In this document: positions 9,283 through 18,569 of the stretch, piece after piece
Layout of the letters: the number at the start of each line of letters is the position of its first letter
How positions within the stretch are numbered: position 1 is the first letter of the stretch
Source of the DNA: Formosa sp. L2A11
GTDB taxonomy: Bacteria; Bacteroidota; Bacteroidia; Flavobacteriales; Flavobacteriaceae
Assembly: GCF_009796865.1 (NCBI RefSeq)
Contig: NZ_CP047028.1
Coordinates: forward strand, 2,852,001-2,916,000
DNA: 64,000 bases
Reading direction: 5' to 3'
Made by a program: the position numbers and the translations under genes
The notes under the pieces: generated by a model
Seen by the model: only the letters and a program-made list of their open reading frames with translations
Told to the model about the DNA's origin: nothing
The model's database searches: none

Positions 9283-11055
9283 CTATATTTTTGCTTGAAA
9301 CGTATACAAATCGTAGTAACGGCCTTGAGAAGCAATAAGTTCGTCGTGTGTACCGCGTTCTTTAATTTTCCCCTCTTCAATTACTAAAATCTGATCTGCT
9401 TTTCTAATTGTACTTAATCTATGTGCTATTACAATTGTAGTTCTATCTTTAGTTAATTCATTCAAACTTTTCTGAATATAACCTTCACTTTCGGTATCTA
9501 AATTAGAGGTTGCTTCATCTAAAATAATCACTTTTGGATCGGCTAAAATAGCACGTGCAATGGCGATACGCTGGCGCTGACCACCAGATAATTTTACACC
9601 ACGTTCTCCTATTAATGTATTTAAACCATCATCAAAACGGTCTGTAAATTCGCTTACATAAGCAGAGTCTACAGCACTTAACAACTCCGCTTCTGTTGCA
9701 TTTGGTCTTGGAAACATAATGTTTTCTCGAATGGTGCCTTCAAACAAAAATTCATCTTGAAGCACAACACCTAAATGTTTTCTAAAACTTTTTAATTTCA
9801 CTTTAGATAAATCGTAACCGTCTACAGATACAAAACCTGATTTCGGATTTAAAAACGTAGCAGACAATCCTGCGATAGTAGATTTACCAGAACCAGAACT
9901 CCCAACCAAAGCGGTAACAGAACCAGAAGGTGCTTCAAAGCTAATATTATGCAATACATCTTTCCCTGTTTCGTAAGCAAAAGAGACATCGTTAAATACT
10001 AAATCTCCTTTTAAGTGTTCTATTTCTAAAGTACGGTTTTCATCATCTTCTTCGGCTTCCATATTCATAAGCTCTTCGGTGCGATCTAAACCAGCCAATG
10101 CTTCTGTTAACTGACTTCCAATATTACTCATCTGTACAATTGGAGCAATCATAAAACCAAGTAATAAGGTAAAAAACATAAAATCTCCAATAGTTAATTC
10201 GCCTAGCATAATTTTATAGCCACCAATTCCCATAATTCCTGTAGATGCAATTCCTAATAAAAATGTAGAAGAACTTGTCATGATCGCCGTAGCGGTTAAA
10301 CTCTTTTTTACATTCTGAAATAGTTTATCTACTCCAGATTCGAAAGATTTATTTTCTTGATCTTCGGCATTAAAAGCTTTTATTACACGAACTCCAGATA
10401 ATGTTTCGGTAAGTCTTCCGGTAACTTCTGCATTTATTACACCACGTTTTCTAAAAATGGGTCTAATATATTTAAACGCTTTTAAAGCTAAAACACCAAA
10501 TACAGCAATAGGTACAAGTACAAAAAGTGTCATAGATGGGCTAATTTTAATTAGTAAAACCAATGAAATTAGGGCAGTAAACGTCCCTCCTACTAATTGT
10601 ACTAAACCTGTTCCTATTAAGTTTCTAACACCTTCTACATCTGTCATTATTCTAGACACTAAAACTCCAGATTTTGTATTATCGAAAAAACTAATAGGTA
10701 AAGACAACACCTTTTTCTGAACTTTAGCACGTAATTCCGATATTAAATATTGGGCTTGTATACTTAATATTTTTGTGAGTAAAAAAGATGTTATGGCTTG
10801 TATTAAGATTGCTCCTCCAACTATAGCCAATAAACTATAAAGCTGGTCGAAATCTTTATTTGGTATAATATCGTCTAATAGGACTTTACTTTTCCAAGGT
10901 AAAACCAAACTTGCTAAACGACTAAATACAATTAAAATTAAGCCTATAAATACTAAATTTCTTTTAGGCCATATTATGGTTTTAAAAGCTTGTGCCATAC
11001 TAACTTTAGAAACCTTTTTTTTATCCCCTTTTTCTGGTTGTTTGAGATGTCTCAT
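9283..11055 (-). CDS. ABC exporter (fused permease and ATPase, MsbA/LmrA type)
   Basis: A 590-residue half-transporter. Six membrane helices lie in about residues 30-320, followed by a nucleotide-binding domain with Walker A GSSGSGKST near 388, signature LSGGQRQRIAIARAI near 493 and Walker B VIILDEATS near 515. It should work as a homodimer exporting lipid or a hydrophobic compound. It is monocistronic, divergent from the aldo/keto reductase. The substrate is not inferable. Confidence 0.9.
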   Translation of the reverse strand: MRHLKQPEKGDKKKVSKVSMAQAFKTIIWPKRNLVFIGLILIVFSRLASLVLPWKSKVLLDDIIPNKDFDQLYSLLAIVGGAILIQAITSFLLTKILSIQAQYLISELRAKVQKKVLSLPISFFDNTKSGVLVSRIMTDVEGVRNLIGTGLVQLVGGTFTALISLVLLIKISPSMTLFVLVPIAVFGVLALKAFKYIRPIFRKRGVINAEVTGRLTETLSGVRVIKAFNAEDQENKSFESGVDKLFQNVKKSLTATAIMTSSSTFLLGIASTGIMGIGGYKIMLGELTIGDFMFFTLLLGFMIAPIVQMSNIGSQLTEALAGLDRTEELMNMEAEEDDENRTLEIEHLKGDLVFNDVSFAYETGKDVLHNISFEAPSGSVTALVGSSGSGKSTIAGLSATFLNPKSGFVSVDGYDLSKVKLKSFRKHLGVVLQDEFLFEGTIRENIMFPRPNATEAELLSAVDSAYVSEFTDRFDDGLNTLIGERGVKLSGGQRQRIAIARAILADPKVIILDEATSNLDTESEGYIQKSLNELTKDRTTIVIAHRLSTIRKADQILVIEEGKIKERGTHDELIASQGRYYDLYTFQAKI

Positions 11056-11196
11056 ATTTTGAATTTGATGGTAAAGATAATTTTACTAGATAAACTATTA
11101 ATGTTTATAGTAATAAATATTGTTAATAGAGTTTTAAAAGACCTCCTGTTTTACCTAGTATTTCTTAACTTTATACCTCTTTAGAACTTATATATT

Positions 11197-12192
11197 ATGG
11201 AATTTAGAACAATAGGAACATCAGATTTAAAATTATCAGCAATTACATTTGGATCTTGGGCTGCCGGCGGATGGATGTGGGGCGGAACAGAACAAAATGA
11301 TGCTGTAAAAGCCATACAATCTGCATTCGATTATGGTGTAACTACAATAGATACTGCACCTATTTACGGTATGGGACATAGCGAAAAAATAGTTGGAGAA
11401 GCTATTAAAGACATTCCTAGAGATCAAGTACAATTAATTACTAAATATGGTTTACGCTGGGATGCTACAGAGGGCGATTTTTATGTAAATACTCAAGATA
11501 ACGACGGTAAAGACATTGCTATTTATAAAAACTCTAGCAAAGCAAGTATTATTAAAGAATGTGAAGATAGCTTAAAACGTTTGGGGACTGATTATATCGA
11601 TTTATATCAAATTCACTGGCCAGATGTTACTACAGAAATACAAGAAACTATGGAAGCCGTCGCTCAATTAATTAAAGATGGTAAAGTACGTTATGCAGGT
11701 GTTTGTAATTATAATGTAGACCAATTAAAAGAAGCTAATAATTATGTAGATATTATATCTAACCAAGTCCCATATAGTATGGTAAACAGAGGAATTGAAA
11801 CAGATTTGGTTCCGTTTGTACTTGAAAACAATATGTCTATTTTAGCTTATAGTCCGCTACAAAGAGGTTTATTGACAGGAAAGATGAAAGCAGGACATGT
11901 TTTTGCAAAAGGAGATCATAGAAAAGGATTAGCTTTTTTTAAAGATGAAAATATAAAACAAACAGATTTGTTTTTAGAGAAATTAATCCCGTTAGCTGAA
12001 TCGAAAAACGCATCAATTTCTCAATTGGTTTTACGATGGACAATAGAACAACCAGGAATTACAATTGCATTGGCAGGTGCTAGAAATGAGAAACAATCTA
12101 TTTCTAATGCAAAAGCAATTGATGTAAAATTATCTCACGAAGAATTACAATTTATAAGTCAAGAACTGTCTAAAGTAAGCCTTAATTTATAA
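11197..12192 (+). CDS. aldo/keto reductase
   Basis: A 331-residue TIM-barrel NADPH-dependent oxidoreductase. The catalytic tetrad is visible: Asp and Tyr in TIDTAPIYGMG (near 51-58), Lys in LITKYG (near 84) and His in QIHWPD (near 138). The C-terminal ALAGARNEKQ stretch is the usual cofactor-binding region. It is monocistronic, with two hairpins downstream. The natural carbonyl substrate is unknown. Confidence 0.88.
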   Translation: MEFRTIGTSDLKLSAITFGSWAAGGWMWGGTEQNDAVKAIQSAFDYGVTTIDTAPIYGMGHSEKIVGEAIKDIPRDQVQLITKYGLRWDATEGDFYVNTQDNDGKDIAIYKNSSKASIIKECEDSLKRLGTDYIDLYQIHWPDVTTEIQETMEAVAQLIKDGKVRYAGVCNYNVDQLKEANNYVDIISNQVPYSMVNRGIETDLVPFVLENNMSILAYSPLQRGLLTGKMKAGHVFAKGDHRKGLAFFKDENIKQTDLFLEKLIPLAESKNASISQLVLRWTIEQPGITIALAGARNEKQSISNAKAIDVKLSHEELQFISQELSKVSLNL

Positions 12193-12227
12193 ACATAAGG
12201 CCCTTAAATAAAAGACAATGAAATAGT

Positions 12228-12268
12228 AATAGGCTGTAAATTTAGAATTTGAAAATTTACAGCCTATT
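12228..12268 (+). terminator. long hairpin after aldo/keto reductase
   Basis: A perfect 16-bp inverted repeat (AATAGGCTGTAAATTT and complement) with a 9-nt loop, 36 bp after the stop. Only a short T tract follows, so it may act together with the next terminator. Confidence 0.6.
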
Positions 12269-12281
12269 TTATTAAATATAT

Positions 12282-12315
12282 ACACCTTATTTGTAATGAA
12301 TAAGGTGTTTTTTTT
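12282..12315 (+). terminator. intrinsic terminator
   Basis: A 10-bp stem ACACCTTATT/AATAAGGTGT with a 7-nt loop followed by a T run. It is the second hairpin in tandem behind the aldo/keto reductase gene. Confidence 0.8.
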
Positions 12316-12376
12316 ACCGATTTGTTAGAACTTTATTTATAACATAAAAAGAACGGCTTAATAAAAGACTAAATGG

Positions 12377-12384
12377 TATTTTTG
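12377..12384 (+). promoter_or_regulatory. candidate -7 promoter element (TATTTTTG)
   Basis: Fits TAnnTTTG and lies 4 bp before the ATG at 12389, implying a leaderless or nearly leaderless transcript of the MFS gene. The -33 element is not evident. Confidence 0.35.
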
Positions 12385-12388
12385 TGTG

Positions 12389-13606
12389 ATGCAAGACAAG
12401 AAAAACCAATTTGAGTTTATAGCGTTAATGGCATCGCTAATGTCTATAGTATCTTTATCTATAGATGCTTTATTACCTGCTTTTCCTAGTATTGGTATCG
12501 CTGTTGGAAATGAAAACAGCAGAGATTTACAGTCTCTTGTTACCATGATTTTTTTAGGTTTTGGAATTGGCCAGTTAATTTTAGGACCGCTTTCTGATAG
12601 TTTTGGTAGAAAACCACTCATGTATATTGGGTTTGGAATTTTTATTATTGCAAGTCTAATTTGTGTAAGCGCAACCAGTTTAGAAGTTATGCTTATAGGA
12701 AGAGTGCTTCAAGGTATAGGGCTTTCTGCTCCAAGAACTATATGTATTTCTATTATTAGAGATTCTCACAAAGGAAATTATATGGCAAGAATGATGTCTT
12801 TTGTTACGGCATTTTTTATTCTTATTCCGGTTATTGCACCAGCATTAGGACAGTTTATTCTTAACTATTTTAATTGGGAATCTATTTTCTTTACACAACT
12901 CTTTTTTGCTATAGTTGTTAGCATTTGGTTTTGGAAACGACAACCGGAAACTTTACATCCAGAATTTAAAATACCTTTTAATAAGCATGTGTTTATAAAT
13001 GGATTTAGTGAATTAATTCGTTATAAAGAAGCCATGATTTTCACGGTGCTTTCTGGTTTTATTACAGGATCTTTTATGGTGTATTTAAGTTCTGCTCATC
13101 ATGTATTTATAGATCAGTACGAGGTTGGAGAAAATTTTCCATACGTCTTTGCTGGGCTCGCTATTTCTATTGGAATATCTACACTTTTAAATGGAACTTT
13201 AGTGGTCCGTTTTGGAATGCGAAGATTAGCTTTAGTTTCTTTAGCGGCTTTTAGTTTAATATCTACTATTTATGTGGGCTTATTTTGGAACACTCCAAAT
13301 CCAAGTTTATATGTATTGGTTCCGTTTTTAGCAGCACAATTTTTCACGTTAGGATTCTTGTTTGGAAACTTAAGAGCGATAGCTATGGAACCGATAGGAC
13401 ATATTGCAGGAATTGGAGCGGCTTTAACGGGCTTTGTATCTACTATTGTTGCTATTCCTATTGCTACATTTATTGGTGGTTTTATGACGGATACAGCTTT
13501 GCCTCTATTTGTTGGTTTTTCTATATGTGGTAGTGTTGGATTAATTACTTTTTTATACTTAAAACGACATAGGCTTTACCGAAAATTTAGTTTAAAACGG
13601 AGTTAG
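12389..13606 (+). CDS. Bcr/CflA-type multidrug MFS transporter
   Basis: About 405 residues with 12 membrane helices. The DALLPAFPSIG segment near residue 28 and the SDSFGRKPLMYIG loop near 68, followed by the GRVLQGIGLSAPR motif near 105, are typical of the Bcr/CflA drug:H+ antiporter group. I use the ATG at 12389; a GTG three bases earlier is in frame but less likely. It probably exports a small toxic compound across the inner membrane. The stop overlaps the structured element at 13606. Confidence 0.85.
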   Translation: MQDKKNQFEFIALMASLMSIVSLSIDALLPAFPSIGIAVGNENSRDLQSLVTMIFLGFGIGQLILGPLSDSFGRKPLMYIGFGIFIIASLICVSATSLEVMLIGRVLQGIGLSAPRTICISIIRDSHKGNYMARMMSFVTAFFILIPVIAPALGQFILNYFNWESIFFTQLFFAIVVSIWFWKRQPETLHPEFKIPFNKHVFINGFSELIRYKEAMIFTVLSGFITGSFMVYLSSAHHVFIDQYEVGENFPYVFAGLAISIGISTLLNGTLVVRFGMRRLALVSLAAFSLISTIYVGLFWNTPNPSLYVLVPFLAAQFFTLGFLFGNLRAIAMEPIGHIAGIGAALTGFVSTIVAIPIATFIGGFMTDTALPLFVGFSICGSVGLITFLYLKRHRLYRKFSLKRS

Positions 13607-13666
13607 GGATTGCAACGGCATCCTTTTTATGTTTTTCTCATAAAAAGATATAGTGGAAAGCCCGAC
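13606..13666 (+). ncRNA. structured flavobacterial intergenic element, copy 1
   Basis: Outer pairs GGG (13606-13608) and CCC (13661-13663) enclose a conserved GGCATCC and GATATAGTGGAAAG core and a perfect stem CTTTTTATG/CATAAAAAG. A near-identical core occurs on the minus strand at 29484-29548 with a compensating outer pair. A T6 tract and a small hairpin follow. It resembles a motif I remember as common in flavobacterial genomes, possibly the Flavo-1 RNA family, but this needs a covariance search. It begins at the stop codon of the MFS gene, so it may be a 3' UTR element. Confidence 0.5.
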
Positions 13667-13693
13667 TTTTTTCCTTAAAAAAGGAACTCACTA

Positions 13694-14326
13694 CTAAAAT
13701 TTAAGATGTGAAAGAATATCTACCACAGACGATATTATGTACTCAATCCCGATTGCAATAACTATAAAACCAATAATACGAGATAGTGCATTAATTCCAG
13801 ATGCTCCTAAAAATTTCACGATTAAATACGAACTTTTTAGAATAAGGTAAATACAAATGGTTGTGAAAACAAGTGCACCTATAATGATGAATTTATCTTG
13901 AATTTCTGAAAACTCCCGATTGTAGGTTATTAATAACGAAATGGTTCCTGGTCCCGCTAACATAGGCATGGCTAAGGGAGTTAAGCTAATTTCGTTTCGA
14001 GAATTAATATCTTCTTCTACGCGTTTACGCTTCATTCCTTTGTGTTCTGCAAATTTACCGGTTAACAAGGCGAAACCTGATGATGCAATAATAAGCCCAC
14101 CTGCAATTTTGAGTGCATTAATGCTTATTCCAAAAAAGGATAAGATATATTTTCCTGCAAAAAAAGATAAAAGTAATATTATAAATGCATTTACAGCTGT
14201 CCAAAAAGCAATAACAGCACGCTCTTTTTTAGTGTTTTCTGACGATAAACCTACAAATACTGGAACGGTACCTAAAGGATTCATAATTGAAAATAAAGCC
14301 CCGAAAGTGGATAAAAATAACTCCAT
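13694..14326 (-). CDS. MarC/UPF0056 family membrane protein
   Basis: A 210-residue protein with six predicted membrane helices. It starts with a FLSTFGALFSIMNPLGTVPVF-like first helix and has the PLAMPMLAGPGTIS motif near 117, both hallmarks of the MarC family. MarC proteins are inner-membrane proteins of unsettled function; the old link to antibiotic resistance is not supported. Monocistronic and convergent with the MFS gene. Confidence 0.88.
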   Translation of the reverse strand: MELFLSTFGALFSIMNPLGTVPVFVGLSSENTKKERAVIAFWTAVNAFIILLLSFFAGKYILSFFGISINALKIAGGLIIASSGFALLTGKFAEHKGMKRKRVEEDINSRNEISLTPLAMPMLAGPGTISLLITYNREFSEIQDKFIIIGALVFTTICIYLILKSSYLIVKFLGASGINALSRIIGFIVIAIGIEYIISSVVDILSHLKF

Positions 14327-14451
14327 TGTTTTTTCTGCAAATACACTCTATTTTAAACTATTTTATGTTAGTTATACTTTAAGTAATTGTGAATTGAAGA
14401 TGAAATATGTCGCTTTAATTTCTATTAATTGTTAACCTATTATTTTACACA

Positions 14452-14490
14452 AAAAACTGTGCAATGTTATAACAACATGACACAGTTTTT
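14452..14490 (-). terminator. intrinsic terminator of the desaturase gene
   Basis: A 10-bp stem AAAAACTGTG/CACAGTTTTT with an imperfect inner stem, 41 bp beyond the desaturase stop. The T tract reads correctly on the minus strand. Confidence 0.7.
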
Positions 14491-14530
14491 AATATTTTAA
14501 ATAAGACTATATTTTATGATAAAGTATTAA

Positions 14531-15289
14531 TTATACTTCGCGTTTTACCGGTGCTAATGCACTTTTTTTAATGGTTATAAAACCTAAAGCGTTAAGTATT
14601 TTCATAATACCATAAGTAACATCTAGCTCGTACCAACGTACGCCACCAAAGTTAGCGCGACCTCCAAATTTATGGTGATTGTTGTGGTAACCTTCTCCCA
14701 TCATTAAAAAATCGAATGGTAATAAATTCTTAGATGTATCGCTTACTTTAAAATTAACATAACCATAAATATGTGCAAACCAGTTAATAATTACACCATG
14801 TATTGGTGCCATAAAAAAGGCTACAGGAAGTAATAACCATTGCCACCAAGCAGTAGCAAATAATATAAAGATAACAATATAGAATGCGGCCCATGCTAAA
14901 CGAGAAATACGTGAACTTGCAAAATCATCGAAACGTTTCCATTGTGGTACATTTTTAGTGAATTTAGCATCTATAGCAATACGCTGTTTGTTAATGTCTT
15001 GATAAATGTTTTTAGTACGCCACATCATAGAAAACACATTGCTATCGTATTTTGGAGAGTGTGGATCTTTTTCTGTATCTGCATAAGCATGATGCATTCT
15101 ATGCATAACACCATAACCGTAGGCGCTTAAATAGTTTGAACCTTGAAATACCCAAGTTAGAAAGAAGCAGATTTTTTCTCCTAATCGAGACATTTTATAT
15201 GTTTGATGTGCTGCATATCTGTGAAGAAAAAAGGTTTGAAAGAACAACCCAGAATACCACAGAATAATCATAAAGACTATTATTTTCAT
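14531..15289 (-). CDS. membrane fatty acid (acyl-CoA) desaturase
   Basis: About 252 residues from the ATG at 15289; an upstream TTG at 15310 is in frame but adds little. Three histidine boxes are present: HRYAAH near 22, HRMHHAY near 59 and HNNHH near 204. These bind the di-iron centre that inserts a double bond, typically delta-9, into acyl chains in the membrane. Several hydrophobic helices separate the boxes. It probably tunes membrane fluidity. The upstream, same-strand Crp-like regulator gene is a plausible but unproven regulator. Confidence 0.88.
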   Translation of the reverse strand: MKIIVFMIILWYSGLFFQTFFLHRYAAHQTYKMSRLGEKICFFLTWVFQGSNYLSAYGYGVMHRMHHAYADTEKDPHSPKYDSNVFSMMWRTKNIYQDINKQRIAIDAKFTKNVPQWKRFDDFASSRISRLAWAAFYIVIFILFATAWWQWLLLPVAFFMAPIHGVIINWFAHIYGYVNFKVSDTSKNLLPFDFLMMGEGYHNNHHKFGGRANFGGVRWYELDVTYGIMKILNALGFITIKKSALAPVKREV

Positions 15290-15348
15290 TGCTATAATTT
15301 TATACAGCAAAGAACCAATATTAAATAGGATTATGAAATGAACATGGG

Positions 15349-15921
15349 TTAAGAAATGCGTTTTCTAATACGGCTTAATGCCTGTGCGGTTACACCAATG
15401 TAAGATGCTATATATTTTAAAGGAATGTCTTTAATAAGTTTTGGACGCTCTGTAAATAAATTAATATAACGCTGTTCTGCCGTTTCGTTAAGTAACGATT
15501 GCTCGCGTTTAGATTTAATTAAAAACAAACGTTCTGAAGATAATCTTCCTATTAAATTACCCACTTCTGTTTTTTTATAAACCTCTTGTAAGTCTTTGTA
15601 AGATACACTCCAAATAGACAAATCTGTTAAGGCTTCAAGCGCGTATAAAGATGGTGCTTGTGTTAAAAAAGAATCGTAAGCACTAATAAATTCATTTTCG
15701 AAACAGAAACCAAAAGTTACATCTTTTTCTTCGTCTTCATGCGGAATTAAAAACCGTGCAATTCCAGATCCTATAAATGAAATATAATGTTCTGTTTCAC
15801 CAACATTTAAGATGCGTTCTTTTTTCTTAAACGTTCGTGTTTTAAGTTTTGAAGCAAACAACGTCCAATCGGCATCGCTTATGGATACAGTAGATTCTAT
15901 ATAATCTCTAATTTCTATCAT
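15349..15921 (-). CDS. Crp/Fnr-family transcriptional regulator
   Basis: A 190-residue protein with an N-terminal cyclic-nucleotide-binding-like beta roll (about 25-120) and a C-terminal helix-turn-helix near 165-185 (YIASYIGVTAQALSRIRKR). The short length and HTH fit the Bacteroidota Crp/Fnr group whose effector is usually unknown; no Fnr-type cysteine cluster is visible. It is 59 bp upstream of the desaturase on the same strand. Confidence 0.82.
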   Translation of the reverse strand: MIEIRDYIESTVSISDADWTLFASKLKTRTFKKKERILNVGETEHYISFIGSGIARFLIPHEDEEKDVTFGFCFENEFISAYDSFLTQAPSLYALEALTDLSIWSVSYKDLQEVYKKTEVGNLIGRLSSERLFLIKSKREQSLLNETAEQRYINLFTERPKLIKDIPLKYIASYIGVTAQALSRIRKRIS

Positions 15922-16249
15922 GTTTTACCTACTAATGAGCTGTCTGTTTTAATAAAATTTAAATTTATGCATTTCAAACTGTATTATACAACTGAAAAAC
16001 TTAAATAATTACATCTTTAAAAATAATTTATAAGAAAATAACTACAGACAAGATAATCATAGTAATTTAACAACTTTAGTATTTAAAAAGGAATATATTT
16101 TATGCTATTTCACTATAGTGATGCAGTTAATTATGGATTTATTTCATTTATTCGAAAAATATTAATAATCTTATATAAACCGAGCACTTTTTGTAATCTT
16201 TAAGTGAAAATATTTTCATAAATTTATACTGCAAAAATAAATTTAACGC
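15922..16249. other. intergenic region with divergent promoters
   Basis: About 330 bp of AT-rich DNA between the divergent Crp-like regulator and hutI. No ORF or RNA gene was recognised. The only distinct feature is the palindrome at 16205-16218. Confidence 0.6.
16205..16218. promoter_or_regulatory. 14-bp palindrome upstream of hutI
   Basis: TGAAAATATTTTCA is a perfect inverted repeat 31 bp before the hutI ATG, a position suitable for a dimeric regulator. AT-rich palindromes also arise by chance, so this is tentative. Confidence 0.3.
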
Positions 16250-17488
16250 ATGTCGATACTTATTACCAACATAAAACAATTATTACAAACAAGAACACAT
16301 GGTATTTTTAAAGTTTCTGGTAAAGAAATGAAAGAATTACCATTAATAGAAAATGCTTACTTACTTATTGAGCATGATACCATTGTAGAATATGGCTCTA
16401 TGAAAAATATTGGTGCTGTTATAGCTGAAAAAACTATTGATGCCACTGGTAAAATTGTTTTACCTGCTTGGTGCGATTCGCATACCCATTTAGTTTATGC
16501 TGGACATAGAGAACAAGAGTTTGTAGATAGAATAAACGGATTGAGTTATGAAGAAATTGCTAAAAAAGGTGGAGGCATCTTAAACTCTGCTGAAATTTTA
16601 GAACATACAAGTGAAGACGATTTATATGAGCAATCTGTAAAACGTTTAATTGAAGTTATGAAATTAGGTACAGGTGCCATTGAAATTAAATCGGGTTACG
16701 GTTTAACTTTAGAATCTGAACTAAAAATACTCCGTGTAATAAAACGACTAAAACAAGATTTTAATATTTTAGTTAGACCTACATTTCTTGGTGCTCATGC
16801 AATTCCTAAAGCATTTAAAGGAAATAAAGCAGGATATATAGATGAACTCGTTAATACTATAATTCCAGAAATAGCTAAAACACAATTAGCAAAATATATA
16901 GATGTTTTTTGCGAAGAAGATTTCTTTACTTTAGAAGATACAGAGCGCATTTTAAAAGCAGGTATAAAACACAATATGGTTCCGAAATTGCATGTTAATC
17001 AATTTAAAGCTTTTGGAGGTGTTGCTTTAGGTGTTAAACATAATGCGCGTTCTGTAGATCATCTTGAGATTGTAAAACCAGAAGACATAAAGGCATTAAA
17101 AGGTAACCATACCATGCCGGTAGCTTTACCGTCTTGTTCTTATTTCTTAGGTATTCCTTATACGCCAGCACGACAACTTATAGATGCAGGTTTACCTCTT
17201 GCTATAGCCAGTAATTATAACCCAGGAACTACACCAAGTGGTAATATGAATTTTGTAGTAAGCACAGCATGTATAAAAATGAAAATGACTCCTGAAGAAG
17301 CTATTAATGCAGCTACGATTAATGGAGCCTATGCCATGGGAGCACATAAAATGTTTGGAAGCATAACACGTGGTAAAAAAGCTAACATTATAATTACAGA
17401 AGACATACCTAATTATAACTATATACCTTACGCCTTTGGAGATAACAATATTAATACTGTTATTATTAATGGTAAGATTGTAGAATAA
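16250..17488 (+). CDS. hutI: imidazolonepropionase homologue
   Basis: A 412-residue amidohydrolase-superfamily protein aligned along its length to HutI, which opens imidazolone propionate to formiminoglutamate in histidine breakdown. Metal ligands His78 and His80 (DSHTH), plus His183, His248 and His271, are present. The catalytic Asp expected in the ATDxNPG-type motif is Asn322 here (ASNYNPG). In Bacillus subtilis HutI the equivalent Asp324 binds metal. Either activity is altered or this clade tolerates Asn. hutH and hutU are absent from the window; hutG follows on the same strand after an opposite-strand gene. Confidence 0.85.
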   Translation: MSILITNIKQLLQTRTHGIFKVSGKEMKELPLIENAYLLIEHDTIVEYGSMKNIGAVIAEKTIDATGKIVLPAWCDSHTHLVYAGHREQEFVDRINGLSYEEIAKKGGGILNSAEILEHTSEDDLYEQSVKRLIEVMKLGTGAIEIKSGYGLTLESELKILRVIKRLKQDFNILVRPTFLGAHAIPKAFKGNKAGYIDELVNTIIPEIAKTQLAKYIDVFCEEDFFTLEDTERILKAGIKHNMVPKLHVNQFKAFGGVALGVKHNARSVDHLEIVKPEDIKALKGNHTMPVALPSCSYFLGIPYTPARQLIDAGLPLAIASNYNPGTTPSGNMNFVVSTACIKMKMTPEEAINAATINGAYAMGAHKMFGSITRGKKANIIITEDIPNYNYIPYAFGDNNINTVIINGKIVE

Positions 17489-17501
17489 AACATATTTACA
17501 T

Positions 17502-17538
17502 AAAAACCCCGAATAATTTAAAATTATTCGGGGTTTTT
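17502..17538. terminator. bidirectional intrinsic terminator
   Basis: An 18-nt arm AAAAACCCCGAATAATTT is followed almost directly by its perfect complement, with an A tract before and a T tract after. It sits between convergent genes and can serve both. Confidence 0.9.
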
Positions 17539-17556
17539 ATATATTATTAATATCTG

Positions 17557-18438
17557 TTATTTAAGTGTAAATTCTGACGTAGACACTAAATCTTTTTCAT
17601 TAAAAACATTTACAACATAACGTCCTTCTTCAAATTCATCTGTTCTAGAAGTCACAAATTCACAAACATTTAAACTTGCATTTTCATAATTAAAACGACT
17701 TATTAAACTATAGTTTAAAGATTTTTCTCCAAATATAACTTGTTCATTTACACCCATTACATTATTCTTAGGGTCTATAACTTGTACATATAGTTCTTGA
17801 TCTCCTGCTTGTACTAAATTATTTTTAGCAACAGTAAAACAAACTCTAAGTTTATCTGCTCTTCTAGCACGTTCTGTTGGTATTAATTTACCAGAACTAC
17901 GTTCTATAACACCAAAGCCTTTTAAACCTACAGTACTTAAAACAGCTGCATTTTCTACAACTTCTGCCAATGCTGTATTTTGTACAAGTAAAGAATCTGT
18001 AAACATATTACGTTCTTCTAAGCGTGTACGTGTACTATCTAAAGAAGTCGTTAGCATATTGTTTTGAGATTTTAACTTATCGTTTTCTTCAAGTAAAAAA
18101 TCCATTTCTTTCTGTAAACTCACATACTTCTGTTTGTATCTCCACAAGCTTTTTACATTCGTTTCAGAGATTTGTAGCGAATCAATTAAACCTTGAATTC
18201 GTGTTCTTGCTCCAATTAAATTACTATTAGCAACTTCACTTTCACTTATAGCAACATCATATTGTTTTGCCATATTGCTTAAATCCGTCATTACTAATTG
18301 TTTCTCTTCTTTAAGCTGAGTTAAAGTTTCGTTCTTCTTTTTCATAAGATCGAACGTATAAAAGGCTGTTCCTAAAAATAACACTAAGGCAACACCTAAA
18401 GCTATTTTTAACCCGTTATTTGATGTGTTTTGTTCCAT
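17557..18438 (-). CDS. membrane-anchored coiled-coil protein of unknown function
   Basis: A 293-residue protein with one membrane helix at about 10-30, a long coiled coil at about 33-165 rich in Glu, Lys, Leu and Ser, and a compact, beta-rich C-terminal domain (about 175-293) ending in a strand-like STSEFTLK. Orientation suggests the coiled coil and C-terminal domain lie in the periplasm. I recognise similar flavobacterial proteins sometimes mislabelled as chromosome-partitioning proteins, but there is no ParA ATPase motif. It lies between hutI and hutG on the opposite strand. Confidence 0.7.
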   Translation of the reverse strand: MEQNTSNNGLKIALGVALVLFLGTAFYTFDLMKKKNETLTQLKEEKQLVMTDLSNMAKQYDVAISESEVANSNLIGARTRIQGLIDSLQISETNVKSLWRYKQKYVSLQKEMDFLLEENDKLKSQNNMLTTSLDSTRTRLEERNMFTDSLLVQNTALAEVVENAAVLSTVGLKGFGVIERSSGKLIPTERARRADKLRVCFTVAKNNLVQAGDQELYVQVIDPKNNVMGVNEQVIFGEKSLNYSLISRFNYENASLNVCEFVTSRTDEFEEGRYVVNVFNEKDLVSTSEFTLK

Positions 18439-18569
18439 AATTTATTTGAATAATCTCTAATTTGTTAAGACTTTATTTACTATTATTAATATAGCTATAT
18501 ATTATCAATTTTAGGTTCATAAAACAAAAAAAATAGTACTTTTAAATTTTATTAAACTTTATATTAATA

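Noticed and set aside
17557-18438. ParA-type chromosome-partitioning protein
   Set aside because: No Walker motifs; the sequence is a membrane-anchored coiled coil.
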